Below, one piece after another: positions 33,917-44,139 of a DNA stretch of 64,000 nucleotides. The DNA is from Sternotherus odoratus (taxonomy: Eukaryota; Chordata; Testudines; Kinosternidae), in NCBI GenBank assembly GCA_032164245.1, contig JAVMKO010000001.1, forward strand, positions 170,890,934-170,954,933, read 5' to 3'. The notes under the pieces were generated by a model. The model was given only the letters and a program-made list of their open reading frames with translations, was not told the DNA's origin and ran no database searches. How positions within the stretch are numbered: position 1 is the stretch's first letter; each line of letters opens with the position of its first letter. The position numbers were made by a program, and so were the translations under genes.

Positions 33917-34107
33917 CACCAGACCCTCGCTGTAGCCCGCGTCGCTATAGCACGGGTTCACATATAGCGCGCTTGTTGCCATGGATCCCAAATTTAAATA
34001 TTTAAATTGGGATCCATGGCAACACGTTCCCCATGTTAACACATCCCCCGCATTAGCGCGGGACCATGCATGGATCCCGAACCCTGGGCTATAGCGAGGG
34101 TCCAGTG
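33917..34107. mobile_element. pogo/Tigger-type MITE, TA-flanked, with central palindrome
   Basis: The ends CACCAGACCCTCGCTGTAGC and GCTATAGCGAGGGTCCAGTG are inverted repeats. TA flanks both sides (33915-33916 and 34108-34109). A 49-bp near-perfect palindrome at 33975-34023 is centred on AATTTAAATATTTAAATT with GTTGCCATGGATCCC arms. Confidence 0.85.
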
Positions 34108-34109
34108 TA

Positions 34110-34822
34110 CTCAGAGTGGAATTAGGAAACGCCACTTAACAAAGTGTATATTTTTGTACTAGTTAGAAGACTCGCTTTTACTATATCTTTAAAAAAAGTG
34201 TTTATATTACTCAGCTCTTGCCCTCACATTTAAATTCCATTTATGTCCAAAGAGTTGGCATCTAACAACTCTTCCAAAGAAAACTAGTGGAAAAGTCCGT
34301 CTTTTCTTCGTTCTTGTGTTCAGAAGTGCATGGTCATTCCCATGCCTAACAAGCCATTCCCTCCTGAACACAACTGAAATACTTTCATTGTGCCTGTTCA
34401 CAGTCCTAGGAACATACTAGCAAAGATCTCAACTCAGGAAAACATGTATACTTAAGTGCTTTCCTGAACTGCGGGCAAAGTGCAGAAAATTGCAAGTTTC
34501 CTGGAGGCCATCCCTTATCCATCATTTTATGGTTTCCGTACTGCTCTCTTGAAGTGTGAGGTTACTTTTTTTTTTTAGCTTCATCCCCTAAATTGTTTTT
34601 CATCTCGCTCAGAAGTCACCTAAATTAACAACTTTTCTGTATTATTTACTATGTTCTAAGGGTCATTACTTCAAATATTCATAAGTGTATGGATAGTTAC
34701 TATCAGGAGTATAAACTGTAAATTCTCATTACATTTCTATTTTGCTTTACTACTGTCGTAAGTGGATTGTGATTTCCATCATACACTAAAGATGTGACAA
34801 CAGTTCTATGCCAGTTCTACAG
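34110..34822. other. Intergenic sequence, nothing recognised
   Basis: AT-rich. The minus-strand ORF 34207-34401 has no recognised domain. Confidence 0.5.
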
Positions 34823-34824
34823 TA

Positions 34825-35092
34825 AAAAGCTAGGTTGACACAGCTATGTAACTCAAGAGTGTGAAAAAATCTACACCCTCTGAATGCTATAGTTAAGCTG
34901 ACCTAACCCCCAGTTTAGACAATGCGAGGCTGATGGACGAACTGGTCCATCAACCTTGCTACTACCTCTCAGGAAAGTGAACTAACTACAGTGATGGGAG
35001 AACCTCTCATGTCGCTATAGTGAGTATCTACACTGAAGCGTTACCTGCAGAGGAGCAGCAGTGCCACTGTAATGGTTTCAGTGTAGGGATAG
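34825..35092. mobile_element. Diverged MITE (TAGGTTGACACAGCTATGTA type)
   Basis: Matches in order to a turtle MITE that I recall: GTGAAAAAATCTACACCCTC, GCTGACCTAACCCCCAG, GATGGGAGAACCTCTC, GTGCCACTGTAATGGTTTCAGTGTAG. The ends are worn. Confidence 0.45.
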
Positions 35093-35351
35093 CTTTATAT
35101 TAGAGTAATTCTGTTCACATTAGCAATTTTACTCCTGATTAACTCTGTTTTGGGATCAGAATCAGCCCCCAAAGATATGTAAAATAAAAGAAGAATACAA
35201 TCACAGGTAGGAAGTGGAATTACATCTGGGAAAACATTTAAGGTTTCATAGACTGGCCAAATGTAGATTGCTATGAATAATATTTTACTTAATATCTTGT
35301 AATACACTAAATACAATGAAACTAAATAAGTTCAGGAAATAAATATGTAAT

Positions 35352-35860
35352 CCTTGTCTCAGGTGGAGCTGGCAACAACAAGAGTCTGGGTTCAATATCT
35401 GGAGGTTCCTCTTAACAATACAAAACAGAACCCCCTTGAGCCCAAGCAGATTTATCTTGGAAAATTTGACATCACTTCTGGGCACTCCTGAGAGGCAATA
35501 CTTCCCCTCTCAGAAGCACTGAGTTTGTGTATAACAAAAGATAACTTTTCATAAAAGGGAAAGGGAACCAAGCATTAGGTTTGGGAGATACCACAACCAT
35601 ACTCAAAAGCAAGCAAACATAAGAAAACCCAACCCCACAGTGTGTTGGGCAGAGTCCTTTGCCTGTTTCCCACCTCGCAGAGGGAAAGTCCAATGAATGA
35701 ATGTCTGTTTAACACATTACTTTCCTCTCCCTCTGCAGCACCCCACTCACAGTTGGGTAGCAAAGTCTCAGGGGTGCACTCACAGGCATTCACCTCCCAC
35801 CCCAGAATGAGAGGGAGGGCAGGTGTCGAGCAATGTCTCTGCAGTTGATGTGTGCTTCTG
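35352..35860. mobile_element. LTR-like repeat, copy B
   Basis: Homologous to 30334-30780 through CAGGTGGAGCTGGCAACAA, GGAGGTTCCTCTTAACAATAC, GAGAGGCAATACTTCCCCTC, AAAGTCCAATGAATGAATG and CACCCCACTCACAGTTGGG. Two copies 5 kb apart in the same orientation. Confidence 0.5.
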
Positions 35861-36148
35861 AAATTGGCTGTTTACCACTGCTTCCATTGATTTTTTTCTG
35901 TCCCCCGCTGGTTGCGTAATGCTGCTGGTTTTCTCTGCTGTTGCTACCAGTATGCTGCCACTATTAGAGCATGTCTTCACTACGACTTTACATCGACTTT
36001 AACGACGTTAAGTCGAATTAAACGTGTACCTGTCTTCACATACATGCCATTAAAGTAGATTTAAAGGGCCCTCAAAATCGACTTTATAACTCCTGCCTGA
36101 CGAGAGAAGTAGTGCTAAAATCGACATTTCAAGGTCGATTGTGGGCTA

Positions 36149-36805
36149 GTGGGGACACAAGTGACATTACTAGCCTCCAGAGGCTGTCCCACAATGCTCC
36201 ATTCTGACCGCTCTGGACTGCCTCACTGCTCCACTGTGACCGCTCTGGCCAGCACTCTCAACTCGCTGCTCTGGCCAGGTAGACAGGAAAAGACCCGGGA
36301 ACATTTGAATAGTATTTCCTGTTTGGTCAGCGTGGCCAGCTCACCTGCACAGCTCAGTCACCATTCAGAGAAATCAGCAGCACAAGCCGCCATGCAGAGC
36401 TCAGCATCACAAGACTCCATGCAGAGCTCAGCTGCCCTGGAGACCAGCCAGAGGAGAAGAGCTCCAGCGTGGTCCAATAATGAGGTGCTGGATCTCATCG
36501 CTATCTGGGGAGAGGAATCCGTGATGTTGGAACTCCGCAACAACAAACAGAATGCCAACACGTTTGCCAGGGTCTCCAAGGCCATGCTGGAAAGGGGCCA
36601 CAACAGGGACGCCACACAGTGCCGCGTAAAAATTAAGGAGCTGAGGCAAGCGTTCCAGAAAGCCAAGGAGGCAAACGGACGATCAGGAGGCGCACCGCGG
36701 ACATGCCGGTTCTACAATGAACTAAATCAGATAATGGGGGGCGCCCCCACCACCATCGCTCCGGTCTGTGTGGACTCCACCGATGGGATAAATCGTCAGG
36801 GATGA
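36149..36805 (+). pseudogene. Myb/SANT-like DNA-binding protein of a transposon, frameshifted
   Basis: An ORF of 218 codons. From about residue 80 (MQSSASQDSMQSSA) it reads a trihelix/Myb-like domain: RRRAPAWSNNEVLDLIAIWG with the first tryptophans, FARVSKAMLERGHNRDATQC, and RVKIKELRQAFQKAKEANGR, ending near CRFYNELNQIMGG. The true start is probably one of the internal methionines, since the first 80 residues are 5' repeat sequence. After the stop at 36803-36805, an acidic reading (DENDSDENDNEEEEEG, then SQELFITL) continues in another frame to about 36950, so a one-base frameshift broke the gene. In such transposons this protein probably binds terminal repeats; that is inference. Confidence 0.75.
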
Positions 36806-37055
36806 GAACGATTCTGATGAGAACGACAATGAGGAGGAGGAGGAGGGAAATTTCACGGAGCAGCAGGAGGCCAGCAGAGAAACCGTGTTAGCAGACAGCC
36901 AGGAGCTGTTTATCACCCTGAAGCCAGCACCCTCCCAAGCCTCTCAGGGGGGTGTTTTTTTTAAGGGATTACATGACGCATGATTTTTAAAGGAAGCATT
37001 TATTAATGGTTAATTTGCCCTAAGGACTTAGCGTGCTTTCATTGCTGGTCAGTTT

Positions 37056-37346
37056 CTACTCAAAGAGTTTGTCAATATACTCCGGGATTGACCGGAAGTC
37101 CTCCACGGACATTTCACTGAAGCTATCCAGGAGGTAGCGATGAATCTTCCGCAGCAGATTTCTGGGGAGAGCCATCTTATGTGGTCCCCCGTGATAGGAG
37201 ACCATCCCACGCCACGAAAGTAGTAAGTAGTCTGGTATCATTGAGCAGGCTATCATTGCGGCGAATGGACCAGGACTTTGCATGGAGTCAAGGAGCATGC
37301 GCTCCCTATCTCTCCGAGAAATTCTAAGCAAAGTGATGTCATTCAT
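37056..37346 (-). CDS. Unrecognised antisense ORF nested in the Myb/SANT transposon
   Basis: A 96-codon ORF from ATG at 37346 to a stop at 37056, opposite to the Myb/SANT gene and between its two coding parts. It starts MNDITLLRISRRDRERMLLD and ends with SVEDFRSIPEYIDKLFE; the middle is hydrophobic and aromatic (MIPDYLLLSWRGMVSYHGG). The composition looks like a real protein rather than a shadow: balanced residues and predicted helices. I recall related sequence in other turtle copies of this repeat. A CpG-rich stretch lies upstream on the minus strand (37430-37760) and contains CCATGGTAAGTTA, a possible first-exon donor. The function is unknown and it may be a C-terminal exon of a longer gene. 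Confidence 0.45.
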   Translation of the reverse strand: MNDITLLRISRRDRERMLLDSMQSPGPFAAMIACSMIPDYLLLSWRGMVSYHGGPHKMALPRNLLRKIHRYLLDSFSEMSVEDFRSIPEYIDKLFE

Positions 37347-38041
37347 GGTTGCCTGTTTGAAATACGGACTGCAATTAGTAGGGAGATAAAGATTCCCAGC
37401 TGCAAAGTACTCTTTTCTGCTGAAGACCGACCAACCGCCCCCCCAAAAACCCTCACCCGCTCCCCTCCTCCCCCCGCCAGCCCGTAGCGGTAGCTAGCAG
37501 GGAATCTGAACAGTCTGCAAGCGGTTGCTTCCGCTTAAGATCCAACGCGCACCCAACCCCCCTCCCCCGCCAGCCAGAAGCGGTAGCGGGGAATTTGAAG
37601 AGTCATTTTGCAAGCGTTTGCCTCCGCAGAAGAGCCCCAGCCAGCCCTTAGCGATAGATTTTTGGGCTTTGTTTTGCAGTTTGCAGTTCAGTGGGAGCCA
37701 CGCAGTGGGGGGAAGGGGGTGGGGTTACTCTACAATATGCAAGTGCTGCTTTTAACTTACCATGGCCGGCTGCACGGTGATTTCAGAAGTCGTGTTGGGC
37801 TGAGGCACGCATATGTGTCTGAGATGCTCTGACTTTTCTGTGAACCATTCAGTCACTTTTAGGTGTAGAACATGACCTTGTACAGAAATCATATCAGGGC
37901 TCTGAATACTGAGGTTTTTAATGGCATAGTACTCCCAATGTGTACCGTCCGAGACTGCATCTGTCCCATAACCTTGAATATATCTGTCTCATAACTTTCA
38001 AACTTTCTTTGCCCACATTCGCCCACAGATGAACAATTATC

Positions 38042-38510
38042 TCTGAATCCCCCGTCCTGCTCCTCCCGGCGTGCATCGCAGATACGAAAGCGTAAAAAGA
38101 AAACGCGAACACACGATGATATGTTCAGTGAACTACTGGAGAACTCGCGCGCTGAGGCAGCCCGCCAGACGGAATGGAGGGAAAGAGCGCTACAGTCAAG
38201 GCAGGAGTCAAGACAGGCAGCAGAAAAGAGGGAAGAAATGTGGCTGCAGCGACAGGACCGCGAAGAAAGACGCATGGATGCTTTGCTCCGGATAATGGAG
38301 GACCAAAGCAACATGCTGCAGTCTCTGGTGGAGCAGGGCCAAAGATCACCTCTGCAGCCCCTGTGTAACCACCTCCCCCCCTCCCCAACTCCCATAGCTT
38401 CCCCACCCAAATGCGGGGTGAGAACCCGGGGGGGGGGGGGGCAAGCTCCGTGGACCGACCCACTCCACCCCACAAGCAACAGCAGGTTGAGGTTCTCTGA
38501 AAACTTTTAA
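38042..38510 (+). pseudogene. C-terminal coiled-coil exon of the transposon Myb/SANT protein
   Basis: It follows a plausible acceptor CGCCCACAG at 38029. The frame includes SSRRASQIRKRKKKTR (basic, possible nuclear signal). It then has FSELLENSRAEAARQTEWRE, a long Arg/Glu/Gln-rich helix through EEMWLQRQDREERRMDALLR, and ends in a proline-rich tail PLCNHLPPSPTP. The heptad-like charge pattern suggests a coiled coil for oligomerisation. If spliced to 36149-36950, the intron would contain the antisense ORF. The G12 run at about 38430 may shift the frame. Confidence 0.6.
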
Positions 38511-38514
38511 AAGC

Positions 38515-39151
38515 TGCTGTGTCTTGGCTCCCCCTCCTCTCCCCCCCCTCCTCCGTCCGCTCCTCCACCAGTGCGACTGCCGGCAAGAGTCGGTGCGCCA
38601 TACCAGGGTGGATTGGCTTCCCCAGGCACAACTGAAAGGACCTGGGGCTCCCAGCAGCAGCTGGAGCCCCAGGCCCTGTCAATTGCTGTGGGAGCCCGGG
38701 GAAGGCTGCAGTGTGGCTCCGGCGGCAGGGCCCGGGGCGCTAGCGGTGTCCCAGCCCCGGGCTTTTTCAATAGCTACCGAAGCCCCGCCGCCGCTTCCCC
38801 AGGGCTCCGCGGAGACGGGAGCCCTGCTGCTGGAGTCCTGGGGAAGCGGCGGCGGGACTTCAGTAGCTATTGAAAGAGCCCGGGGCTGGGACACAACTAC
38901 TGCCCCGGGCCCTTTAAAATTCCGCCAGAGGCCGGGGGGTGGGGGGAGAGGGCTGGGCTGAGGAGGGGTGGGGGAGGTCGGGGGGGGGGGGGGGGAGGCC
39001 CCTTACCGGTTCAGGGGCAGGATGGCTCTGCCCCAACCCCGCCCCTCCCGGCAGAGGCTCCGCCCCTTCTGGCAGAGGCCCCGCCCCTTCCGGGGGCCAG
39101 AGCTGGCCCAGCCCCCGTACCAGTAAGAAGTTTTAGTTACTTTCACCCCTG
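38515..39151. mobile_element. GC-rich hAT-like nonautonomous element, right end at 39151
   Basis: It ends AGTTACTTTCACCCCTG, reverse CAGGGGTGAAAGTAA, a hAT-style terminus that I recall from turtles. The preceding CGCCCCTTCTGGCAGAGGCC and GGGCAGGATGGCTCTGCCCC are typical of the same element. Repeated CCCGGGGCTTTTTCAATAGC-like blocks form inverted copies at 38745-38785 and 38855-38895. The left boundary is uncertain. ORFs on both strands are compositional. Confidence 0.5.
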
Positions 39152-39154
39152 CTC

Positions 39155-39470
39155 AGGGGTCTTGTGCATTGTTTCCATTAGGAGACAAAAATTGATAGCG
39201 GAGACAGAATTGGGGTTCTTTTAAAACACAATCTTGTTTATTTACAAATAATATCACAAGTCTTGTTTCCCTGAACACAGCAGGAATCAAACAACAAGAG
39301 GCAATTTCTTTGCTCACAGTTCCAATCCTCTTTCCAGACAGCATACTACCTCAAAAGCTTACTCTCTTGGCTTTCTCTGAGGGGCATGCTCCCTGTGCTT
39401 TTCTGGCTGTATCTTTGGCCTCTTATGCTTTTCTGGCTGCTTTCTCTGCCTGCTTACACCTGGGTTGAAT
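39155..39470. mobile_element. Possible LTR fragment
   Basis: AACACAATCTTGTTTATTTACAAATAA and CTTTGCTCACAGTTCC followed by C/T-rich GCTTTTCTGGCTG repeats resemble the 3' part of turtle LTRs in reverse orientation. No termini or duplication found. Confidence 0.3.
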
Positions 39471-40059
39471 TTGTTTGAACGTTTTTTGGAAATAATTTGC
39501 ATTTTATTTAGTGACTATCAGTTGAAGATGTTTTTAACATTACTCCCTGTTGTAATCTGTCTCCAATTATATGAACATTTTAATTGTATGTTTATGTTAG
39601 CTATGAATTATTTGAATCAACACCATGGAAATAGCATGCTGAACAAACAACAAAAAGTAAATTTATTAACAATGTTATCCATAGAACACCTGAAAGTCAA
39701 CAGAGCCAAACAACATGTTTTAACCAAACAGCCCACAAAAACAATTCTCTGACAAGTCAAAGCTAGTCAGGAGAGACTACAGCAATTACAAAAAAATGTT
39801 TAGTTGTGACGAGACATCAGCGCTGTCAAGCTATGTTCAGTCTGTTTCTACAGTACATCATTAAAGTGTTCCTGGTACATCTCTTGATCACTTCTTCTGT
39901 GGATACAGCAAAGTCTAGAACATACTAAAGTGACCTGGAACTGCAGACACAGCCAATATAGTCAATCAAAAATCTGGCACCATGTAAAACTGATGTTGAG
40001 TCCAGTTCTCTGGAGTTGCCTACGCCTGCACCATCTATAAATTGGATACCTTACTGTTA

Positions 40060-41530
40060 TGGGATATGCCAAAACCCACACTGAGCCAGCAAGGGTTAAT
40101 GAGCTGCTATAGGTCCAATCAGCCTCACCCAGCTATTCCTGCACTTGCTATCACATAATGAAGGGACACCTGAAAAAGGAAGAAGACAGCTCAGTAGTAC
40201 CTGGCTAACCAGACTGCCTATCCCTTGCTCTGTGAGGAAAAGTCCAGTCTAGAACTTCTGCAAGGACTGCTGATTGCCAGAGGAAGGTTAGCCTGACATA
40301 GGAGACTACTGATTTTGGTCTTGATACTATTTCTTTGCTTTACTCCAAAAAGACTAATGGGCTGTTTGGGACAAACCTGTGGTGCCTAAAGACTATTGGT
40401 CTGACTGCACTGCCTGGAACAGACCTAAGGGGCTTAATGAGACTGTTGGAAGGAACTCCTGACCGGGAGGGGGGCACTGGATATGAGGAACTGCCTCAGT
40501 AAACTCTGTGGACCTTTGCACCCCACTTGAGTCTGCTTTGTAGTTTGTCTTGGACCCTGAAGAGTACAGTCACACCTTCCTACATTTGTGTGTGCATCTG
40601 TGGCCCAACCATTTCTGGGTAAGATTATTACACAAAACAAGAGTCCTCCCCTTCTATGGTAAACACAGTCCAAAACAAATGGTCCTTCAGCCCTCACTGG
40701 GCTAAGCCCTTTCCCTGGGTTGCAGGGAGTGGGAGCTTCCTGCCACCCTCTCAAGAAATATCTATCCTGGGTCCTCTAAAAGTAGCAGTTATAGACCCGG
40801 CCACAGGCCAACACCACTCCAGCTTTCCCAAGACAATGCTTTGTAGCTAACCAGTGCTAACTGCTCATCATAGATAAAAATATTTAGCAAAATAACCCTT
40901 CACCTCCCAGTGAAGGACTTGCTTCTCCTTGGTCCTGGTGCTCACAAGTAATTCCTAGGCTTCTTCCACAGCCCTCTGGTGAAGACCTTCAAATAGTTCC
41001 AGTTCTCCCTCCCAGACTTTGGCTTTCCAGCCCAAATATTACTCCCTTCTTGGAGGGCATTCTCCAGATCTTCACCTGCCTCTGGACTTCCTTCCTTCTC
41101 TGAGAATCTCCAAAGCACATCCTGCATCTCTCTTCTTTCTGAGAAAGAGGAGCCTTATATAGTCCTTCTATTCAGGGGTGGATTAATTGCTCCTGGGTCC
41201 CTAAGCACAGCCAAGCAATGGGCCCCCCTTTCAACTCTCACCCCCATTCACAACCCAGCTTTTACTCGCAAAGTGTAATTGATGCAACATTGGGGGATTT
41301 TGGGAGGCCCAAGACGTTAATTGAGACTTTTTTTAATTTAAGGCCGTGCAAACTTGTAATTTTGTAACCATTTTTTGTTGTTGCTTGGGACCTCAAGCAT
41401 GTGCTATTATTGCTTATAGGTTAATCCACCATTGCTTCTATCAACTGAACCTCTCAGTCATGTGATCCCTCTAAGGTACAACTTGCATAAAGAGTCAGAA
41501 TTTGTAACAGGGATAGGTTGGACTCAGGCT
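40060..41530. mobile_element. LTR-like repeat region, interrupted by a hAT MITE
   Basis: 40065 onward starts TGTTATGGGATATGCC and runs to about 40635 with LTR-like content. 40640-41530 looks like a reverse-oriented LTR with a minus-strand TATATAAGGCTCC near 41160. No target duplications were found for either. The second part is split by the hAT MITE at 41173-41434. Confidence 0.35.
41173..41434. mobile_element. hAT MITE, 262 bp, with 8-bp target duplication
   Basis: The ends CAGGGGTGGATTAAT and GGTTAATCCACCATTG are inverted. The flanks CTTCTATT (41165-41172) and CTTCTATC (41435-41442) match at 7 of 8 positions. Confidence 0.85.
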
Positions 41531-41534
41531 TGTC

Positions 41535-43630
41535 CTTAAAGGGACAGACTATTCTGAGACTGCTTGTTGCTATTTTTTAAAATAAAATATTGTTCAAAAG
41601 TCTTCTGTGTAAAGAAGGGGTGACAATATGTATGCAATCAGCCTTGCTTTTCTTTGTTTCAGATTCAATTTTTGCTCAATGATAACTGAATCTAATCTTA
41701 AACGATCAATGATTTTTCAGAAATCAAGCAAACTTATTCCTAGCTCAAAATCTTGACTGTCAGCTGTAACATCTGCAAGTACACATTTAAGGAAAACATT
41801 TTGACATCTAGGCTGTTGTATAATCTGTCAATAACAGTTATACCATTCAGTGACAGAAATGGTAACTTTCTAGAGTAATTTACTGGAAAAATCTTGCTGG
41901 ATACTGGAGAAGTTTGCTCCCCAAACATCAGTCTGTTAGCAGCAGAAGTGTTATCTTTAATACCTGGCTCATACTCTGGCAACAAAATCATAGAAAACAA
42001 GAGTGGGCCAGACAACATCAGAAAAACACGTGTACTTACAAATAATGGTACGTTAAAATACATTTAAGCAGCCTCAATATCACCACTCTGAAGGAAGTCA
42101 ACATTAACTGAATAGAAGCACAGAGAAAAGCAAAGCGGCATCCGGAATAGCACCACTTAGCGAAAGAGGCCAATGAGGCATGAAGAAGGGGATATGCAAC
42201 AAATGCCTCCTTGTTTTTCGCCTTGGATGAAATATTTCCAGGTGTGAGGTTACAGAATTGGAAAAGCTTTTTGCAGAATGCTTTTCTGATGGAGGTGCAC
42301 CCTGAAATGGTGCCATTGCTCTACTTTTTAGAACATGTGCAGCAGTCGTTATGCAGGTGCTTTGCTTGTTACCCATGGGCAGTAAATGATTTGATTCCCA
42401 TCCAGTCTCTACCAAATATTTGATCATAGGTATTTTTGCAATTAGCTTTTCTTTAAAGGAATGCCTGAATACAATATTATTTCTGAGCACCAGGCTAAAT
42501 ATAAATTTTATTTGTTTTTAGAACATCCAAAGTTCAATGACCAGAGCCATGTCAGCTTGCAGATTTCTGTTACATCATGTCAGTCTGCTTCTACACAATG
42601 TGACAAATTTTAGTCCAATGTAATACAGAATGCAACATGTTGATTCACGTCAAAGTTTAATTTTATAATTGGAGCTCCCAGAAAATTAATGTTCAACTTT
42701 CTAAAATCTTCTTTAAGGACCAAATTCTAAGAAAAAATTAATTTAGGTGGGCACTCATTTCACACATTGTATTATGTAATTATTGATGTTAAATCTGTTA
42801 TTTGGTGTTTCCTGGAGCTATCCCACTACAAGCTGGGACTTTGCCAGATCTTCCAAACTCAGCAGGATCAGGTCAGCGACATCAGGTCATATCAGGGCTT
42901 GGATTGGGGTATTCCAGAGCTGCAGGAAATGGGGTTCCTGACTCTGGCCTCAAGTCAAAAAACTCATCTACAAAGCCCCATTCATCCTGTTTACATCATC
43001 AATCTAGATTAATCACATATACCTCCTCCTTCTTTGCATTACTAATAATGCCAACATCAGTGTTCCATTTGTCTGCTTCTCCCCCAAACCCTGTCTGTTT
43101 TTTTTCCCCAATGCTCCTCCCAATGCATGGAATGCCTTTCCATCTATGCAATGCCAAGCCATTAGCCTCATATTATTCACATCCCTCCTAAAGATAACAT
43201 CTTCTGCATCCTCTACAAGAAGTGAGAGTATAAAAATTCTAGGGACAGATCTTTTTTATTTGAAAAAATTCCTTTTTCTGAATCTGGAAAACAGCCTTTT
43301 TGTTTTTAATTTTCAGGGTATTTGTAATGAAACTAGAAAATGAAAAAAATATCCCTTTTAAATTTTAGTATACTGATTTTATTCTTTTCCCTTTTGTCCC
43401 CTTCTAATTTTTCCCTTTCTCCCCCTTGTGGGGGGGGAGGAGAAAAAAGTAAAATGGAGGGAGAGAGAAGGGTTGAAGAAAGGAGAGGGAAGGAAAACAA
43501 AAAGCAAACAAATAGAAAAATTAAAAGCAAAACACTTCTATAGTTGTCATGCAAAAGTTTAAATAAACAAAAATTGATCCTTTTCAAAACCCATAGAATG
43601 AAAACAAGTTTAACATTAAAAAAAAAAAAT
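41535..43630. other. Intergenic sequence, nothing recognised
   Basis: The ORFs at 41740-42063 (-), 42104-42490 (-) and 42802-43191 (+) show no recognisable domains or conservation clues. Confidence 0.5.
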
Positions 43631-43638
43631 CTACCTGT

Positions 43639-44132
43639 TGTGACAAGGTGGCTCCTCGGCTCCCCTGACTCAAGTCCTTTGGGGTTCTGGCACAGCACTG
43701 GCGCCCTGACCAGGCTGAAGCAGACCCCGTGTTTCTGCTGCTCCTTAGCAGCCCACTCCCTGTCTCTCTCTCTCTCAGGGTCAGGCTCCTGCAGCCTAGG
43801 AAAGCTAGGCTCCCCCTGGGAGGGACCCTTTTGCTCTGGTCCCCTGCTTGCCAGCAGCCTCTCCGTCCCTGCTTCCCTCAACTTACTCTGCACACTCCTC
43901 TGCTTTCACCAAATTCACTCTTCCAGCTCCTACTGCCTCCAACTCACTCCTCAAACTCCCACACTCCTCCCTGGGGAGGAGTCTCTTTAAAGGGCTCTGG
44001 CAGCCTCCTTAACTGGCCTCAGCTGGCCCTGCTCCTGGCTGTGGCAGCTTTGCTCAGCTGGACCCAATTCCCCTGTAGTAACCCTTCTAATTACAGGTCC
44101 TTCTGGCAGCTGCCTGCCCTGGGTCTACCACA
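43639..44132 (-). mobile_element. Solo LTR, 494 bp, target duplication CTGT
   Basis: The plus strand runs TGTGACAAGG to GTCTACCACA, giving TG...CA termini. CTGT flanks both sides (43635-43638 and 44133-44136). C/T-rich with CTCTTTAAAGGG near 43980. Orientation is judged by resemblance to TGTGGTAG-starting LTRs and is uncertain. The long ORFs (43544-43990, 43729-44175, 43333-43893) run into or out of it and are not genes. Confidence 0.8.
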
Positions 44133-44139
44133 CTGTTCA

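Larger units (their letters stand above)
35966..38510 (+). mobile_element. Myb/SANT-coding DNA transposon (PIF/Harbinger-like), partial and degenerate
   Basis: It begins with GCATGTCTTCACTACGAC and a region rich in TCGACTTTAACGACGTTAAG motifs, which I recall as the left end of an abundant turtle family. It then contains a Myb/SANT-like exon (36149-36805), an acidic segment, an antisense ORF (37346-37056) and a coiled-coil exon (38042-38510). No right terminal repeat and no DDE transposase is visible. The Harbinger assignment rests on the Myb-like partner protein and memory of the family. Confidence 0.65.

Noticed and set aside
36149..36805. Possible domesticated host Myb/SANT gene
   Set aside because: It is frameshifted right after the domain and embedded in a sequence known to me as a high-copy turtle repeat; no sign of selection can be shown.
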